In this document: positions 47,834-60,065 of the stretch, in pieces
Numbering within the stretch: the stretch's first letter is position 1
How the letters are laid out: each line of letters starts with the position of its first letter
Assembly: GCF_002878395.1 (NCBI RefSeq)
Contig: NW_025856392.1
Location: forward strand, 123,197 to 187,196
Direction of reading: 5' to 3'
Origin: Capsicum annuum
Lineage: Eukaryota > Streptophyta > Magnoliopsida > Solanales > Solanaceae
Length of the DNA: 64,000 nt
Made by a program: the position numbers and the translations under genes
The notes under the pieces: model-generated
Told to the model about the DNA's origin: nothing
Databases searched by the model: none
What the model saw: only the letters and a program-made list of their open reading frames with translations

Positions 47834-49926
47834 TGTCATGACCCAAACTAGGGCCTGGCCGTGATGAGCATTTCAAACCATTGAGGCCCGAAACACCCCT
47901 ATCTATCTGCTAATCATGCATCTAATTCATATGATCAAAGAAATGTGAAAAAAAACACAATAATTTAGAAACATGGTCGTAATTATAAAAAGAGACAATA
48001 ACGAAGAGATAAGGCTCCATCAACATCAATTATCCTCTAAACAACTGTCTACGAAAATCTCTAACAAATGACTGAAACAATGTCTATCAGAAAACTAGAA
48101 CAAGGCCCCCAGTAGACCCTAAAACTTAATATAAGATAGAAGGACTGTAGGACATAAGACCTTCCAAAACATAAAAGGCTCACCACTTATCTCTACAGCT
48201 CTTTCTAAAAGTTCTACTGATTCTCTTGATCCCTAGACTGGGCCTCTAAACCAAAGAGGTTGGAGAGGGGAGAGGGACAGCATAAAACAAAATATAATAT
48301 ATTTACAAAGTATAGTTAAGAGCCATTATAAAGCAATTTCGTATTAAATTATTTGAAAGCACATGGGTGTAATGCAATAGTTTTTCTCAATAATAATGAA
48401 ATGCAACTGAGCTAGGTGGAATACCCCACATAATTTACACCAACTGTCAAACCTTGGGGGCCACCGAGATTAGAGTATAAGTGAGGGAGAGACACTCAAG
48501 ACCATACAACATAGTGTCTTGAGCTCCTACCTATAGTCCCAATTTGGGAATGACATGAAGTCAAGTACATAAGATCGCTTAGCCTGGTACTAATTTTCTA
48601 TGTCAGCAAAGACTTTATTCGAGCGATGAGCCCTTGTGTCTCAAACACCTTCTTCGGGCATCTACCTTTCTCATGTAAAATCAAAGCATTCAAATTTTAT
48701 CTTATTCAATCACATGTCGTATTCAATAGGGTATCATCATACCCGACTTTCAAGTCATCAATATCACATCCACATAAGCATAATTATGTAAAAACCAAGG
48801 TGCTTCATCATTTACAAGTGGTGAACAATATTTATTTCAAATTCATGCTCTCTTTTGTTGATCACAATATAATATGGAGTATCGAAACATTATCATGGGA
48901 ATTTGAAAATAATTTATCATTCATATTTATGAAACTTCAATGGAAAATCTCAAAGCACATATGCATGGTTTCAACCATTGAAGTATATAGGCAAACAATT
49001 CCCATGACATAAAGAAAATGACTTAGAAATCGTATTGAAAGCAAGATATTAGCATTTGATTGAAAACCCCTATTTAAAAGCATGGATGCTCATATTAACT
49101 ACACCCATGAGTTTTTGGATAACCCCACGTACCTCTATTTCCAAGGATAATAGGTGTTTCTTTGAGCTTGTGGATTGTTGACTCCAAATATGGAATTATC
49201 TTTGAAAACCTACGGTCAAATCTTCAACTATTTTGGTTTTTTATTTTGAAACCCTAGAGAGAGTTCTTGAATACTTTTGATGAAAGTATATGTATTTTGG
49301 GGTCCTTGAAACTAAATCTCATGTTTTAGGGCTAAGTAAGGGTTGAAAAGGACCACTTTGTAGTCAACACGGAGTTTTAAATCACCAGAATTCCTTTCAT
49401 AGGCGCCGCCCATCCTGTTGCCTATGTTCACATAGACTCCGCCTAGACTATTTCCTATGTTTGCATAGGGGCTGCCTAGGCTATCGCCTATGTTTACATA
49501 GGCTCCACCTAGGCTATTGCCTATGCTTTTCGGTAGCCATGGGTGATTGGTTATGCGACGCTTATCACTTTAAAGGGCCATAAATTCTTACTCGGGTGTT
49601 GGATTTTAGCCAAATTGGTATCGTTAGAAAGATAACTCGAATACCTATCATTTAACACATAGTAGGCTTCCTAATTCAATATACATAGAGAGTTATGGTC
49701 AATGGAAGATGACACACTTTACAACGTCAACTAAAACTTAGTCGATCGAAATAGTTTCAACTCGTCCTTGAGTTGAAGGATCTCTATGGTCTAAATTCAA
49801 GGTTGAACAAATTCACATGCTACATAATAATTAACATGCTGTATTTGCATAGGATTTTATGGCTTCGAGATTACCAATGCATCGAAATCATGGTCTATAT
49901 TATAGCCTGAATTGTGGGGCGTTACA
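47834..49926 (-). repeat. Element C right LTR (5' LTR)
   Basis: 2,093 bp, TGTCATGACCC to GGGGCGTTACA. Four copies of the 33-bp GC-rich unit lie at 49,398-49,529, one more than in the left LTR. The region matches the left LTR along its whole length apart from indels near 47,915, 48,280 and 48,510. Confidence 0.9.
49398..49529. repeat. 33-bp GC-rich palindromic repeat, four units
   Basis: Units start at 49,398, 49,431, 49,464 and 49,497. The family is the same as at 42,263-42,357 with one unit more; CATAGGC/GCCTATG arms are kept in most units. Confidence 0.85.
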
Positions 49927-49931
49927 TAATG

Positions 49932-50186
49932 GCTGATGAATCTATAAGAGGTAAAGATGATATGATAATGCTCAATGAATTCAAAAGAGGTATTGATATT
50001 ATTATGATGCCCGGTGAATTTGAAGGATATATTGATTATATGATGATTCCTGGTGAATCCAAAAGAGGCATTAATATTATGATGATGTCTAGTAAATTCG
50101 AAGGATATATTGATAATATGATTATTCTCGATAAATCTGGAAAAGGTATTGATGTTATGATAATGCACGGTGAATTTGGTGAATAA
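49932..50186 (+). repeat. 39-bp (13-codon) minisatellite, six and a half units
   Basis: Six full units of 39 bp start at 49,932, 49,971, 50,010, 50,049, 50,088 and 50,127, with a 21-bp remainder ending in TAA at 50,186. One frame is open throughout and reads as a 13-residue period of the form GEFKRGIDIMMMP / GEFEGYIDYMMIP. The two forms partly alternate, giving a 78-bp higher-order period. Element C inserted exactly at a unit boundary, so the unit fragment at 40,685-40,702 is the missing left neighbour. It is a minisatellite; whether it was ever translated is unknown. Confidence 0.85.
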
Positions 50187-51640
50187 ATTAATGTTCTGGT
50201 GATACTGTGTATGGTAAGCATATTTAAGAATATAGGTATATTTGTGGTTATTAGATTGTATGATTAAATCATTGTGTGTATTTAGGACACTACGTTTTCC
50301 TTGGTAAGTTGTCTATAATTCTCTACCATTGTTCACTAGTTAAGTGGTGTGGCTCCTGTTAATACTAAATAGTGAATAGAATTAGAACATGCCGAATATT
50401 GAATTAAGACTAATTGGTAAGTCTAATAATGTGTAGAATTAAGGATTCACCAAGTGAATTTACTTGGCTTGAATAAATAGTTATGCTATGGAATTCGCCT
50501 ATTAAAATGGGTTATCTTGAAAACTAGTTGTCATTGTTAAGGGGTTATGTTACTTGATGGCAAGAAGCCTAGAAAACTAGTTGGTTGACCCTGGTTAGTT
50601 AGAATATAATAACTAGTTGTTATGGTTGTTAATTGGCTAATGATGGTAATAGACTTATCTTTGTTGATCGTTAGTGATGTAGATGTTCAATGTATAACAT
50701 CATTGGTGGGTTAATGAGAACTTAGATAATTATGGTGCTAACTAGAAAATGGCATTGTTTAATAAATAGATAAGTGTGTTATTGATATTTAGCTTCTCAC
50801 TATGTGAGGACTAGTATACTTATGATAACCAAGAACTAGTTGTTTAGATAGTGGTTATGGTTTAGTGGTGCATTTTGTCTAGATATGGTTGTTGCTATCT
50901 AATGAATCATAATTAGTTTTTACTCCATGAAGAAGGAGTATATGAGGAATTGGTTGGGCTAATGGTTGTAGACCTTGTGGTGGCTAGCAAACTAGTATCT
51001 TAGTAACAAATTGAGGCAAGTTAATATAGACTAGATAGAGTATATTAATGAGTTACAAATGTAAATAACTTTATAATTGTGTTATGATTGCATTGGTTCC
51101 ATTTTGTTGATTTGCGGTAATTGATGATGATTGGGGATATTAGTGGGAGATCATGACAGAAATATCGAAACCGCGGGGTAAAGTTAGTTGTGTACGTAGT
51201 TGTTTCTGAGATATTGATGAATTGATCTTTTGGTGCCCTCTATGGTTGTATGGGATGGTATGATGAGTTTTTTTCCTTGTTCTCTTTTAGATGTACTTCC
51301 CTTTAGTATGGGACATCATTGTAAGTTCTTTTACTTTATGCTCTAATGATTGTATAGGTGTTGAACTTCTAATTTACGTGATGGTTATTCTATATATGTC
51401 GCTTTACTTTTCAAAATCGATTACTCATTTATAATGAAGATTATGGTGTGTGTTGATACAAGATATCATGTTATTGTTCTACTTGATTAGTTGTTTGTAC
51501 TGTGATAATGGAAATGATTCAAGTTTAATTTTGTACCTTGACTTATAGTTATTGTCTTACTTTATATCATCTTTATATAACAATTTAGCACTATTAGCCG
51601 AAGATGCCTACTACATACCCTTATTTTGGTACTCATACTA
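50187..51640. other. Unassigned AT-rich sequence
   Basis: No open frame of note, no RNA gene and no recognisable element end. Repeated TTAGTTG/CTAGTTG words give it the texture of old LTR sequence. It is continuous with the LTR-like end that follows. Confidence 0.4.
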
Positions 51641-52068
51641 CACTTCTATACATTTTTTGTGCAGACCCAAGTACTAGTTGCTGCCACATATTTGAGATCA
51701 TTCTGCGTTGATCTTTAAAAGATAGGATGAGCTCTTGGAGTTTGAGTTGCCCATTTCCCCTCTATCTACAATTTTTATTCTATATTCAAGATGTATGTAT
51801 AAGCCTATTTATACATTGGGTTGTAATTCCTATTGTCGAACTTAGATGCTCTTGTATTTCTACTACCAGGTCATAGAAATTCATATTCACATATTTATTG
51901 TCTTCTTTTATGTGGAACACTATTGCTTATATTATGTTTGTATATTTGGTCCATGAGAGAGGTTTTTTACCAAGGTAACCCATTGCCTTAGCTATGGATT
52001 ATGGTGTTGGCTTACCTACTGGTGGGTTTTAGTATGTGCCATCATGACTCGAAAATCAGATCGTGATA
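51641..52068 (+). repeat. 3' end of a plus-strand gypsy LTR
   Basis: The order GTGCAGACCCAAGTACTAG, a GTTGGCTTACCTACTGGTGG block, a GTGCCATCATGACTCG block and TCGTGATA at the end is the usual 3' terminus of a Solanaceae gypsy LTR (family form ends ...GTGCCATCACGACC...GGGTCGTGACA). No primer site follows, so this may be a solo LTR. Its 5' end may lie as far away as 12.6-13.2 or 39.3 kb, across elements B and C. Confidence 0.55.
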
Positions 52069-52498
52069 AATGTCCTGGACTAAGGCCAAGTCCCAAGTTA
52101 CTTCCTTAGGTTTTAGCAGCAAAAGAATCACTTTTAAAGTAGTATTGTATGGAAGTAAAACTGTCGGTGCAACGATACATAATTTCATCCACCCTCACTA
52201 TCTGCATTGTCCACCCAAATATTTATGCACAATAATATTTGGTGATGTTTCAGGTATTGTAGATGACCTATTACATAAATTTTATAATGAATCTTACTCC
52301 TTAAGTTATAGTTGCCGTGTCTGATGCCATAAACTTATTGGTTTGTTCTATGGTGGTTGTGTAAGTGTTATCAAATTGAGTTAGAAATTGCTGGGAGGTT
52401 GCATTAGTTTCACAACCATTGTGCATACTTAGATATGATATTCATCCTAAAAACTCTCCATTCCACCAATGACCGTTTGGGATGAATGATAGGTAAAT
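52069..52498. other. Unassigned sequence
   Basis: An 84-codon open frame (52,070-52,324) without recognisable motif. No primer site, tRNA-like fold or repeat seen. Confidence 0.35.
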
Positions 52499-53326
52499 TA
52501 GTATAATGTAACAAACTAAACTAATAATATGTGAGAAACTGCCTCAAAAAAAACTTATGAGAAATAATACGCTTAAAGTGGGCTGAGAAAAATTAAAGTG
52601 GAAAGGTAAAATGATGCCAAAAGAGGATTGGGCCAAAAGATCTAAACAAATTATGCTCGACTATTGTCGACCACGACAACGATCGGTTAATCATTGCAAT
52701 GGTAGCATACAATAGCAAACCTAAGAGATCTTTAAGAATCTTCTCTTTTATAATTCCCCTAGGTCGCCCCCTCCTTTAATAAAACTCTAAAATCTCCATC
52801 TTCCCAACCATAAGATTTCAAAACTTAGGGTTCATGAGGGTGGTTTCAAGACATATTCGAAGGGAAGCAAACATAGGAATATGCTTAGCACACATAGGTT
52901 ATGTCATCTCTCTCTGTAATAAAAAGTTTTGTCTAAAAGGTAGTTCATGGTTTCACATGTAGTAGACCTAGGCTAGAAACACATAATTTTGATAGTAATG
53001 TTGAAAGATTTCATGTCTTAGGCCTTTCGGCGTGGTGTTTGGATGTATTAAATTGATAAAAATTTAGTTAGTCTTATATATTATCATGGATTATTATTTT
53101 ACTCAGCTTCTTTTGTCTTGAGCCGAGGGTCAATCGAAAACAGCCTCTCTACTCCTTCGGAGGTAGTGGTATGGACTGTGTATATTTTACCCTCCCCAGA
53201 CCCCACTATGTGGGAATATACTAGATTTGTTGTTGTTGTTGTTATTGTTATATTATTTTACACAGCTGATGCGATACTTGTGGCATGAAAATTAGTGAAA
53301 TATGGTAAGAATGATAGTTAGTCAAT
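52499..53326 (+). repeat. LTR-like repeat, relative of 6,325-7,000, carrying a SINE
   Basis: Shares with 6.3-7.0 kb the blocks ATATGTGAGAAA, GATTGGG(C/A)CAAAAG, AACAAATTATGCT(A/C)GACTAT, a CATGAGGG stretch and GGATTATTATT, in the same order and spacing. Similarity stops at about 53,326. Interrupted by the SINE at 53,109-53,251. Confidence 0.65.
53109..53251 (+). mobile_element. SINE (Solanaceae TS/SolS type), with target duplication
   Basis: 143 bp containing GAGCCGAGGGTC, a CAGCCTCTCTAC block, TTTACCCTCCCCAGACCCCA and a (GTT)n tail (53,229-53,246), the hallmark order of Solanaceae SINEs. Flanked by a 16-bp duplication with one mismatch: ATTATTTTACTCAGCT (53,093-53,108) and ATTATTTTACACAGCT (53,252-53,267). 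The tRNA-derived 5' part with its polymerase III boxes is not evident, so the copy may be 5'-truncated. The element moves by LINE enzymes in trans. The related repeat at 6.9 kb shows the empty site. Confidence 0.88.
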
Positions 53327-54809
53327 GATAACATAGAGGTCGGGAATCAAAAACTAGAGTATCAACATAAAAGACATCCGAAAGCAAAACCCAGAAACAA
53401 ACTAAAAATACTAAACATGAATTAAAATGATAGACTTTACAAGATCCACGTAACAATGAATTGGTCATAGATGAACCAAATGCCTTTACTTGACAAATTA
53501 ATAAAGTATGGATCATGACAACTTCATGAGTAACATTAGACAATAATTAGTAAGAGTACCAATCTCCTTCTAATAATACCAACAGGTAACAACTGATATA
53601 TAAAAACGAAGTTATCTTAATACCTTAAACTATGAACTTCATAGTTGAAAAATAAGTCCTAAATTAGTCTACCACAAAGGTTAAAAAGAACTCTCAACGT
53701 ATTAATATTCTTTCAGAATCTGATTTACGATAAAATAAAACACCCCTTTGTATAGAAGTAAAGAAAGGGTTGGTCAAAGATAACAATAAATAAAAATGAT
53801 ACTTCCTAAGGCCTAGAAGACTGCCACACATATTATCCTATGAAGTTGATGCTAAACAAAATAACAATTAATGGCATAGAAACATGCCACATAAATTCCT
53901 AGGAAGTCAACATAGAATTAAACAACTATTAAATGTAGGTTCTTAAAACATAGAATTAAACAACTATTAAATATAGGTTCCAAAAACTAATTAAAAGAAG
54001 ACTAATTATGGGTGATACATCTTTTCCATTTTGAGGTAAATTTGGTCCTCATTCTGTCTCATCTTGGATTTTAATTTAGGCCCCCAAATAGATGTAAGAT
54101 TTGGTCAAGTTATCTTCATTGGGTTAGAGATCTTCTTCTATCATAAGATATTTTTTAATATTTAAATGCAACCCATTAAAATAACTTGATATTCTCTATC
54201 ATTTAATGATATAATGTTTCTATGGATGCTAACATTCTCCCCTACTTAAAAAAGAATTGTCCTTGAATCTTGGCATTAGTAATAACTATTCCTCCCTTGA
54301 GATTTGATCTTCGAGGGTTCCTTTCATTTTTCCTCACATAAAGAATAGTTTTCCTCAAAGCTTGACAAGTACCTAAAACTAATATGATAATAACAATCAG
54401 TACATGGTAAATAAATAAACTATGGAAAGCATTTAGTAAAAATCATACTAGGTAGTGACCATGAAACCACTTAACCAATTTAGTTATTTTATGCATAAAC
54501 ACCCATTTTGAATATCCATGCACTGCATCATTTAATATAACAATGAAATCACTAACCTAAGGGCTAAAAATACAATTCATAAGCTCCTTAATTAATAGAA
54601 GATCATTACCTAGCTAAAAAGCATATGAATACCAAACAAACATACCATATCTTCTCTTGTTGCACAACTTAATCTCACAATTCAATATATCATGGTCTAG
54701 TTATGGATCAAAAGTAATTTTCTTGAGAAGTATCTTGGATTGAGCCTGCAAAAACGGATCTTTAGAATAAGACAAAGATTCTATAAAGTTAGCAACTATT
54801 GAGCATTAT
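53327..54809. other. Unassigned AT-rich sequence
   Basis: No long frame. A 30-bp near-duplicate (ACATAGAATTAAACAACTAT at about 53,909 and again at 53,948) is visible. The stretch CATTCTCCCCTACTTAAAAA near 54,232 followed by GAATTGTCCTTGAATCTTGG resembles, on the minus strand, the tail of a gypsy pol gene before its polypurine tract, but I cannot confirm it. Confidence 0.35.
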
Positions 54810-57008
54810 TGTCACGACCTGAAGCGAGTCCATGGCCGTTATGGGCATCCCAAACCATGATGACCCGAGCGCTTTTTTTCTTTCTGGAAATCATGCACAA
54901 CATTCAAATAGTATAAAGAAATGCAGAAGTTTTAATAGACGGAAATATGGTTAATATTATAATTTAACTAAATAATCCAAAACGAAATTCATAAACCTCC
55001 AATAGTATCTAATATCAGTATGCAAAATCTCTAATACATCAAATCTAACATCTTGTCTAAAATAGGGACAAGGCCCCCTGTCGGACCAAAACCAAAATGA
55101 AATAACAATGCTTTAAATATAGGCCTTCCAAAATAAAGGAGGGTCACCAACTGTACACTTGTATCTAAAAAATCTATGACTTAGTGGGACCCCTGGACTG
55201 AGCCTCAAAACCTAAAATATAGTGGGTCAGTACTGATGTATTGTTCCACAGGGTAATCCAAAAATAAAATACAAATTTTACACACTATAGGTTAGAGATT
55301 TTATATAAATAGTGTCGCAAAATAATTTGAAAGCACATGATCATAATAGCAAGATTTTCCAAACATATTTTTTTCCTTTGTATCTCATTTTACTTTAGCA
55401 TTATTGGGCTATATGGTACATCCTACAAATTCATGCTCACATAGAAAACCAAATCTTGATTTTCTAATACGCTTGTAGTTCTAGTAAGGGGAGAACATGC
55501 AAAATCACAAAGCAGGGTGTCAAAATCCCCAATCAAGTCAATATGTCATGGTTGGGCAAAATATAATAAATAAGGGCTCCTAACCATAGTCCTAAATTAG
55601 AATGATATCATACTAGGTACACAAGATCACATAGCAGGATACCAAAGTCCCGTGTCGGCAAATCACAATTTCTAGCATAGAGTCGCCTGACTTGTGCTTT
55701 TTTCGGATGACCATCAAACTCGTATTAGTTTAGCTTTAGATCATTAAAGGAAAAAATGTGTCATGATCATAATATTTTTTATTTTTTTTCAAGGGCCACT
55801 TCTCAATGGGTATCGACATACTCCTAAATTGCAAGTCCTTTATAGCCCACAATTTCATAGCCTTCTTTGCACCAATCATTTAACACATGCGTATTGATTA
55901 TCAAAACCTTAAAACTTAATAAAATCATCATTTTTTTACAAAAAACTATTCTTCAACATTGATTTAGCATATGTCTATTATTCCTAAACGGTTCTTAAAC
56001 CATGCTCTTAATAGTGTACAATCCAATACTATACAAGTACATAAATATCATCATGGATTTAAAGGACTCACAATTCATTTTTAAACCCATATTAAAGTTC
56101 AAAGCACATATATATAAGAAATCATAAATCAAGGTTATGAAAAGAAATTCCAAGACCATTAGATACCTTTATCAAACTATGTTTTCAATACATGGTTTTA
56201 AAATAAATTTCCAAACTCACCACATGTATATATATACTTATAAAATTATAAAAAATTTTAAAATTCATTGAAAACACATTCTCATGATATTAGAACAACC
56301 CCACGTACCATAAGTAGTTTAATTTTAAAATTGAAGCTCTAATCTTAACCCTTTTCTTGAATTCTTGAACTTAGAAAAAACCCTAGTTTCATCTTATTAT
56401 TTAGAGTGGAGAGGAATTGATAAGTTGTAAAACTAATAAAGTTAAATTAATAACATTTATAATTTAATTTAATTTGTGTGAGAAGCTTCTGGGGAGGAAA
56501 ATACCAAAATACCCCATTAAAAACACACCTTTTATGCGATTCGGCCTCAACTGATGGTTTGGTTGACGGACCGTCATTATGGTGATAGACAATCACTCCA
56601 AACATTAGTTTTTGTCTATAAAATGATCTTACTTCTTAAGTCTTGATAGGAAACATGACGATCCATCACTGGCTTGATAGTTTGTCAGTCTGGTCGTCGA
56701 ACCTCAACAGACTGACACCTCTAGTAAAACAGGCATAATTATTACCCTCAATATTGGATTAAGGAAAAACTAGTGAAGTTGGAAAGAAGACTCAAATAAA
56801 TTTCATTTTATAAATTGTAGGCCCTCTAACTCATCAGATACTAGAGTTATTATCGATGTAAGTTGACCTAAGTTTGACATTCACTAAAACATAATCGATA
56901 GGAAAGTTTTAACTCGTCTTAGAATTAAGGGACCTCTATGATCTAAATTGATGCTTAAATATGCCCCTAACATTTAAGATAAAATGCATATGATATTGCT
57001 TTCACTTT
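54810..57008 (-). repeat. Decayed LTR related to element C's LTRs
   Basis: Starts TGTCACGACCTGAAGCGAGT, followed by a CCATGGCCGTTATGGGCATC block. Shares with element C the order GGGACAAGGCCCCC, an AGCACATG block, CCGTGTCGGCAAA (55,651), a GTATC near the end, and AACTCGTC with GACCTCTATG.TCTAAATT close to the 3' side. The end is not well defined: the expected GCGTTACA is absent, so the LTR is probably truncated near 57,000. Confidence 0.6.
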
Positions 57009-58459
57009 ATTATTAGACTTTTAATGGAACTATTGCATGGTATGGTTTGGTAATGGAACCCTAAATGGCATAAATAGTTTAAATTATTTGGAATGGTTAA
57101 ATGGTAAGGTATTTTGGTCATGGTTATGGTTAATTAAACATCCTTGTAGGGTACAAGGGAATCCCCCAAGTAAATATGTTAGTGAACAACTTGTTGTCTA
57201 CGTGGGATTCTCCCAAGCTAATATAATAATGAGATGCTTTTGGGGTATACAGGACTTCCCCAAGTTAATTTGATCATGTAAACTGTGGGTACATTAGAAT
57301 CCCTTTACATAAAATGGTTGGCTTAGGACTTTACTTGTAAGCTATAGTCGGTATGATGATACCACTACTCATAGCCTTGGTTAAGGAATGGAATAATGGT
57401 TTCGTTGGTTCCAAATAATTTTAATTAGGCAATAATGGTGTGGTGTGATAGCTAACTGTAAAGGTACAAGTACAATGGGAGAACACTGACACTGGAAACT
57501 CATGTTTGCCTACATGAGGGGTGGTCATATTGACATTATATGATACTATGTGGTATATGAAATCCTCTGAGTACACTGTACAAATAAATCATTGAGAGAG
57601 AAAGGTACTTGGGAATCCTATTCTCTTATGGTATCTCTGGTTCGTACGGATACATGTATTAGGGCCCGTTCTGGGGGTTACATGGACCCTTATAGCCTGT
57701 GGGTGGTTTTAGGATGCTTAAGCTACACATACCCAATTTAATGGATTTAAATTCATGCTAAACCTGACTCCCTTTCCTGGCATGGTTATATATATATATA
57801 TATATATAGAAATAGATGTATATATAAATATATATGTATCTATATATATGTATATGTATGTATGGTTTGTATACATATGGTGGGTTTACTTGGTTTTACT
57901 GGATGACATTAATTTATCGTTATCCTGAGTTCATGCTAGCGTTCACCCACTAATCCATCTTCAAGTTATTATATCCCTGCGTGATGAAAATATAAGTCAT
58001 TCTACTTATTATGCTTAGTAATCAGATTTAGGATCAGCTATTGGATTAAAGTGTTAAGCTTTCATATCCAAAAAGTCTCTATTGCATATCATGGCTATCC
58101 TTACATACTTTGGTTTATTTATTGATATTGGTTTTTGATATAGTTGGGGGAATGTCCCAGCCAGATATAGTTTTTCTTTTAGTTAGAGGCTTTGAGTGAC
58201 TATTATGGGTTGGAATGGGCAGGATCGGTATTGGTGCTAGCCTTAGTATTAGCATTGGTATTAGGGATGATATCATTGGATTTAATATATAATTGTTCCA
58301 TCCTCTTTTATTTTAGATTAGATAATTATATCAGAACTCATATGGTTATGGTTTTTTACTAAGGTTTGGTTTTGTCTTGGTTATCAATTAAGTGTCAGAT
58401 GGTTGGGCTCGTATGGGTGGTCACAGTCATAGACCTTTCCCATAGCCTTAGATGTCACA
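57009..58459 (+). repeat. Decayed plus-strand gypsy LTR
   Basis: The 3' half has GTTGGGGGAATGTCCCAGCC, a TTAGAGGCTT block and GATGTCACA at the end, an order seen in plus-strand Solanaceae gypsy LTRs. No convincing primer site follows. The 5' boundary is uncertain. A 78-codon open frame (57,037-57,273) has no motif. Confidence 0.45.
57788..57863. repeat. TA-rich microsatellite
   Basis: A (TA)n run followed by interrupted TATG/TATA repeats ending in GTATGTATGG, inside the decayed LTR. Confidence 0.9.
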
Positions 58460-60022
58460 ATAATGATATCTTGTTATACATTTGAAATTTATTTGACCAT
58501 GGTATGCGTATTAATAGGTTGTGTTGGGTAACGGGGGTGGTCCCTAGTCCTGGATGGACTTAGGATCCCCACATGACACTAGAATTTGAGACCCTTCTAT
58601 TTTTCTTGAGAAGTGTTCATGAGTGTTAAATTTACCACTCATTGACACCCAAATTAGTGTACACTACTATGGTTAAATGGTGGTAATTAGACAAATTTGA
58701 AATTTGAATACACTAATTCCCTTGTCTTACTGGTATATAGGTAATTGGAATAAAATAAGTGAAGGAAGCTGAATGTGAACTAAAAGGTCTAAGTAGTGGA
58801 AAATCTAGAAAATTAGGTGGCCCTCATGTACCACGATCGCAATGCATTGATTTACAATCGCAGTCAAGCAACCAGAAGAACAAATGACCCTCTATTTTCA
58901 CAAACGTGACTCAATAATTGAGAGTGCAATCGTGATGGAGTGAAAAATAGTCCAAGGGTAGATTCATAATTTAAAGAAGTTGAACCTAAATTTTCTAAAG
59001 GGAAAAACCCTTTTACTTTTGAGGCACCTCCTAGCTAGATTTCAAAATTTTTGTGGATAAAAAACCCTACTACTTTGGGAAAGACAATTGTAGATAATTT
59101 TCCAAGAGATTTTGGTTGTAAATTATATTAAAAAGTTTATGAATTATTCTTCTTTGTTATTAATGGAAGAATTTCATACTCACTTGGGTATGTTTCCTAC
59201 CTCTAATCTCGTGAGTAGCAAAATATCTATCTTGGGGTTATGTTTGAATAGGGTGCAAATATTTGTGGGTCTTAATTGTTAGTGAAAATTCTTGGTTAAT
59301 GATGTTGGGTATCGCTAATTCTTGATTGATAGATTTAAATTTATGGGTGAAAGCCAAAATCCCACATCATCCTTGAAAGAGGGATGTGGGTATTTTTTAG
59401 ATTCCACATCATCTTTGAAAGAGGAATATGAGTTACAAGTATTTGTGAAAAATAATTAGATGTTAGCTTATTCCTTTACATTGTCTGAGAATTAAGGATG
59501 AATGGTGAATTTGCTAATTATTGGGCATCTTCCTAGAAATAGAGTTGCCCAATTCAGGTTTTGGGTTTATTTGTTTTCCACACCCATGAGGCATTTGAAA
59601 GAATCCATGGGTGATATTTTTGGTGTTCGTTTGAAAGACTAACATAAAAAGACCTAACCTAGCCTACCCATATATTCATTAACTAGAATTTGAATGTGAC
59701 CCTTATGTAGCCATACACTATTTTCCCCTGGGAAAGCATAATCCCAAGACTATTCTCCTACTACAATTTTATCTAATATTTTTCCACTAAATTTTTAGTT
59801 CAAGTGAATTTTTTTTAAACAACATCTAACATCATAACCTAAATTTTAATTTATGTTTTACTTTATAGTTACATTGTTGCTAAATACTTAGTAGCTTTCA
59901 ACAAACATAGGATTAGAATACTAGTTACACTTCTCGTGGATTCGGCCATACTCAAGTTGGGTTATTATATTGTTAATGATCGTACAACACAAAAATTATG
60001 GTACAGGTGAGCATGATCAAAA
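58460..60022 (+). repeat. LTR and leader of a plus-strand Tat/Athila-like element
   Basis: The stretch 59,350-59,460 has two similar segments (CATCATCCTTGAAAGAGGGA and CATCATCTTTGAAAGAGGAA), and the end has TTCTCGTGGATTCGGCCATA followed by CTCAAGTTGGGTTATTATA, an order characteristic of the 5' LTR end of this element type in Solanaceae. Primer site and gag follow in the right order. The LTR start is not fixed; 58,460-58,680 may belong to something else. Confidence 0.55.
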
Positions 60023-60040
60023 TAGCACCATTGTCGGGGA
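60023..60040 (+). other. Primer binding site, tRNA-Asp type (decayed)
   Basis: TAGCACCATTGTCGGGGA against the usual TGGCGCCGTTGCCGGGGA: four changes, all C-to-T or G-to-A. Confidence 0.72.
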
Positions 60041-60065
60041 GTGAAACTTAGTTTTTTCTTGTGTA

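Larger units (their letters stand above)
40703..49926 (-). mobile_element. Element C: structurally complete Tekay/Del-type chromovirus
   Basis: 9,224 bp between perfect TAATG repeats (40,698-40,702 and 49,927-49,931). LTRs are 40,703-42,758 and 47,834-49,926, ends TGTTATAACCC/TGTCATGACCC and GCGTTACA. On the minus strand the order is 5' LTR, primer site, gag, protease, reverse transcriptase, RNase H, integrase, chromodomain, polypurine tract, 3' LTR. The LTRs agree at about nine bases in ten by eye, so the insertion is old. Each coding domain is broken by stops, and the integrase lacks its catalytic Glu. It is a different family from complex A: the LTRs do not match, though the pol motifs do. 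Confidence 0.92.

Noticed and set aside
41486..49012. A pair of similar open frames (41,486-41,875 and 48,626-49,012) coding near-identical 128-129 residue products
   Set aside because: They lie at the same place in the two LTRs of element C, antisense to it, so their similarity reflects LTR identity and not gene duplication.
57004..57013. ATTAT at both ends of the LTR 54,810-57,008 as a target duplication
   Set aside because: The right end has no recognisable LTR terminus, and ATTAT is very common in this AT-rich sequence.
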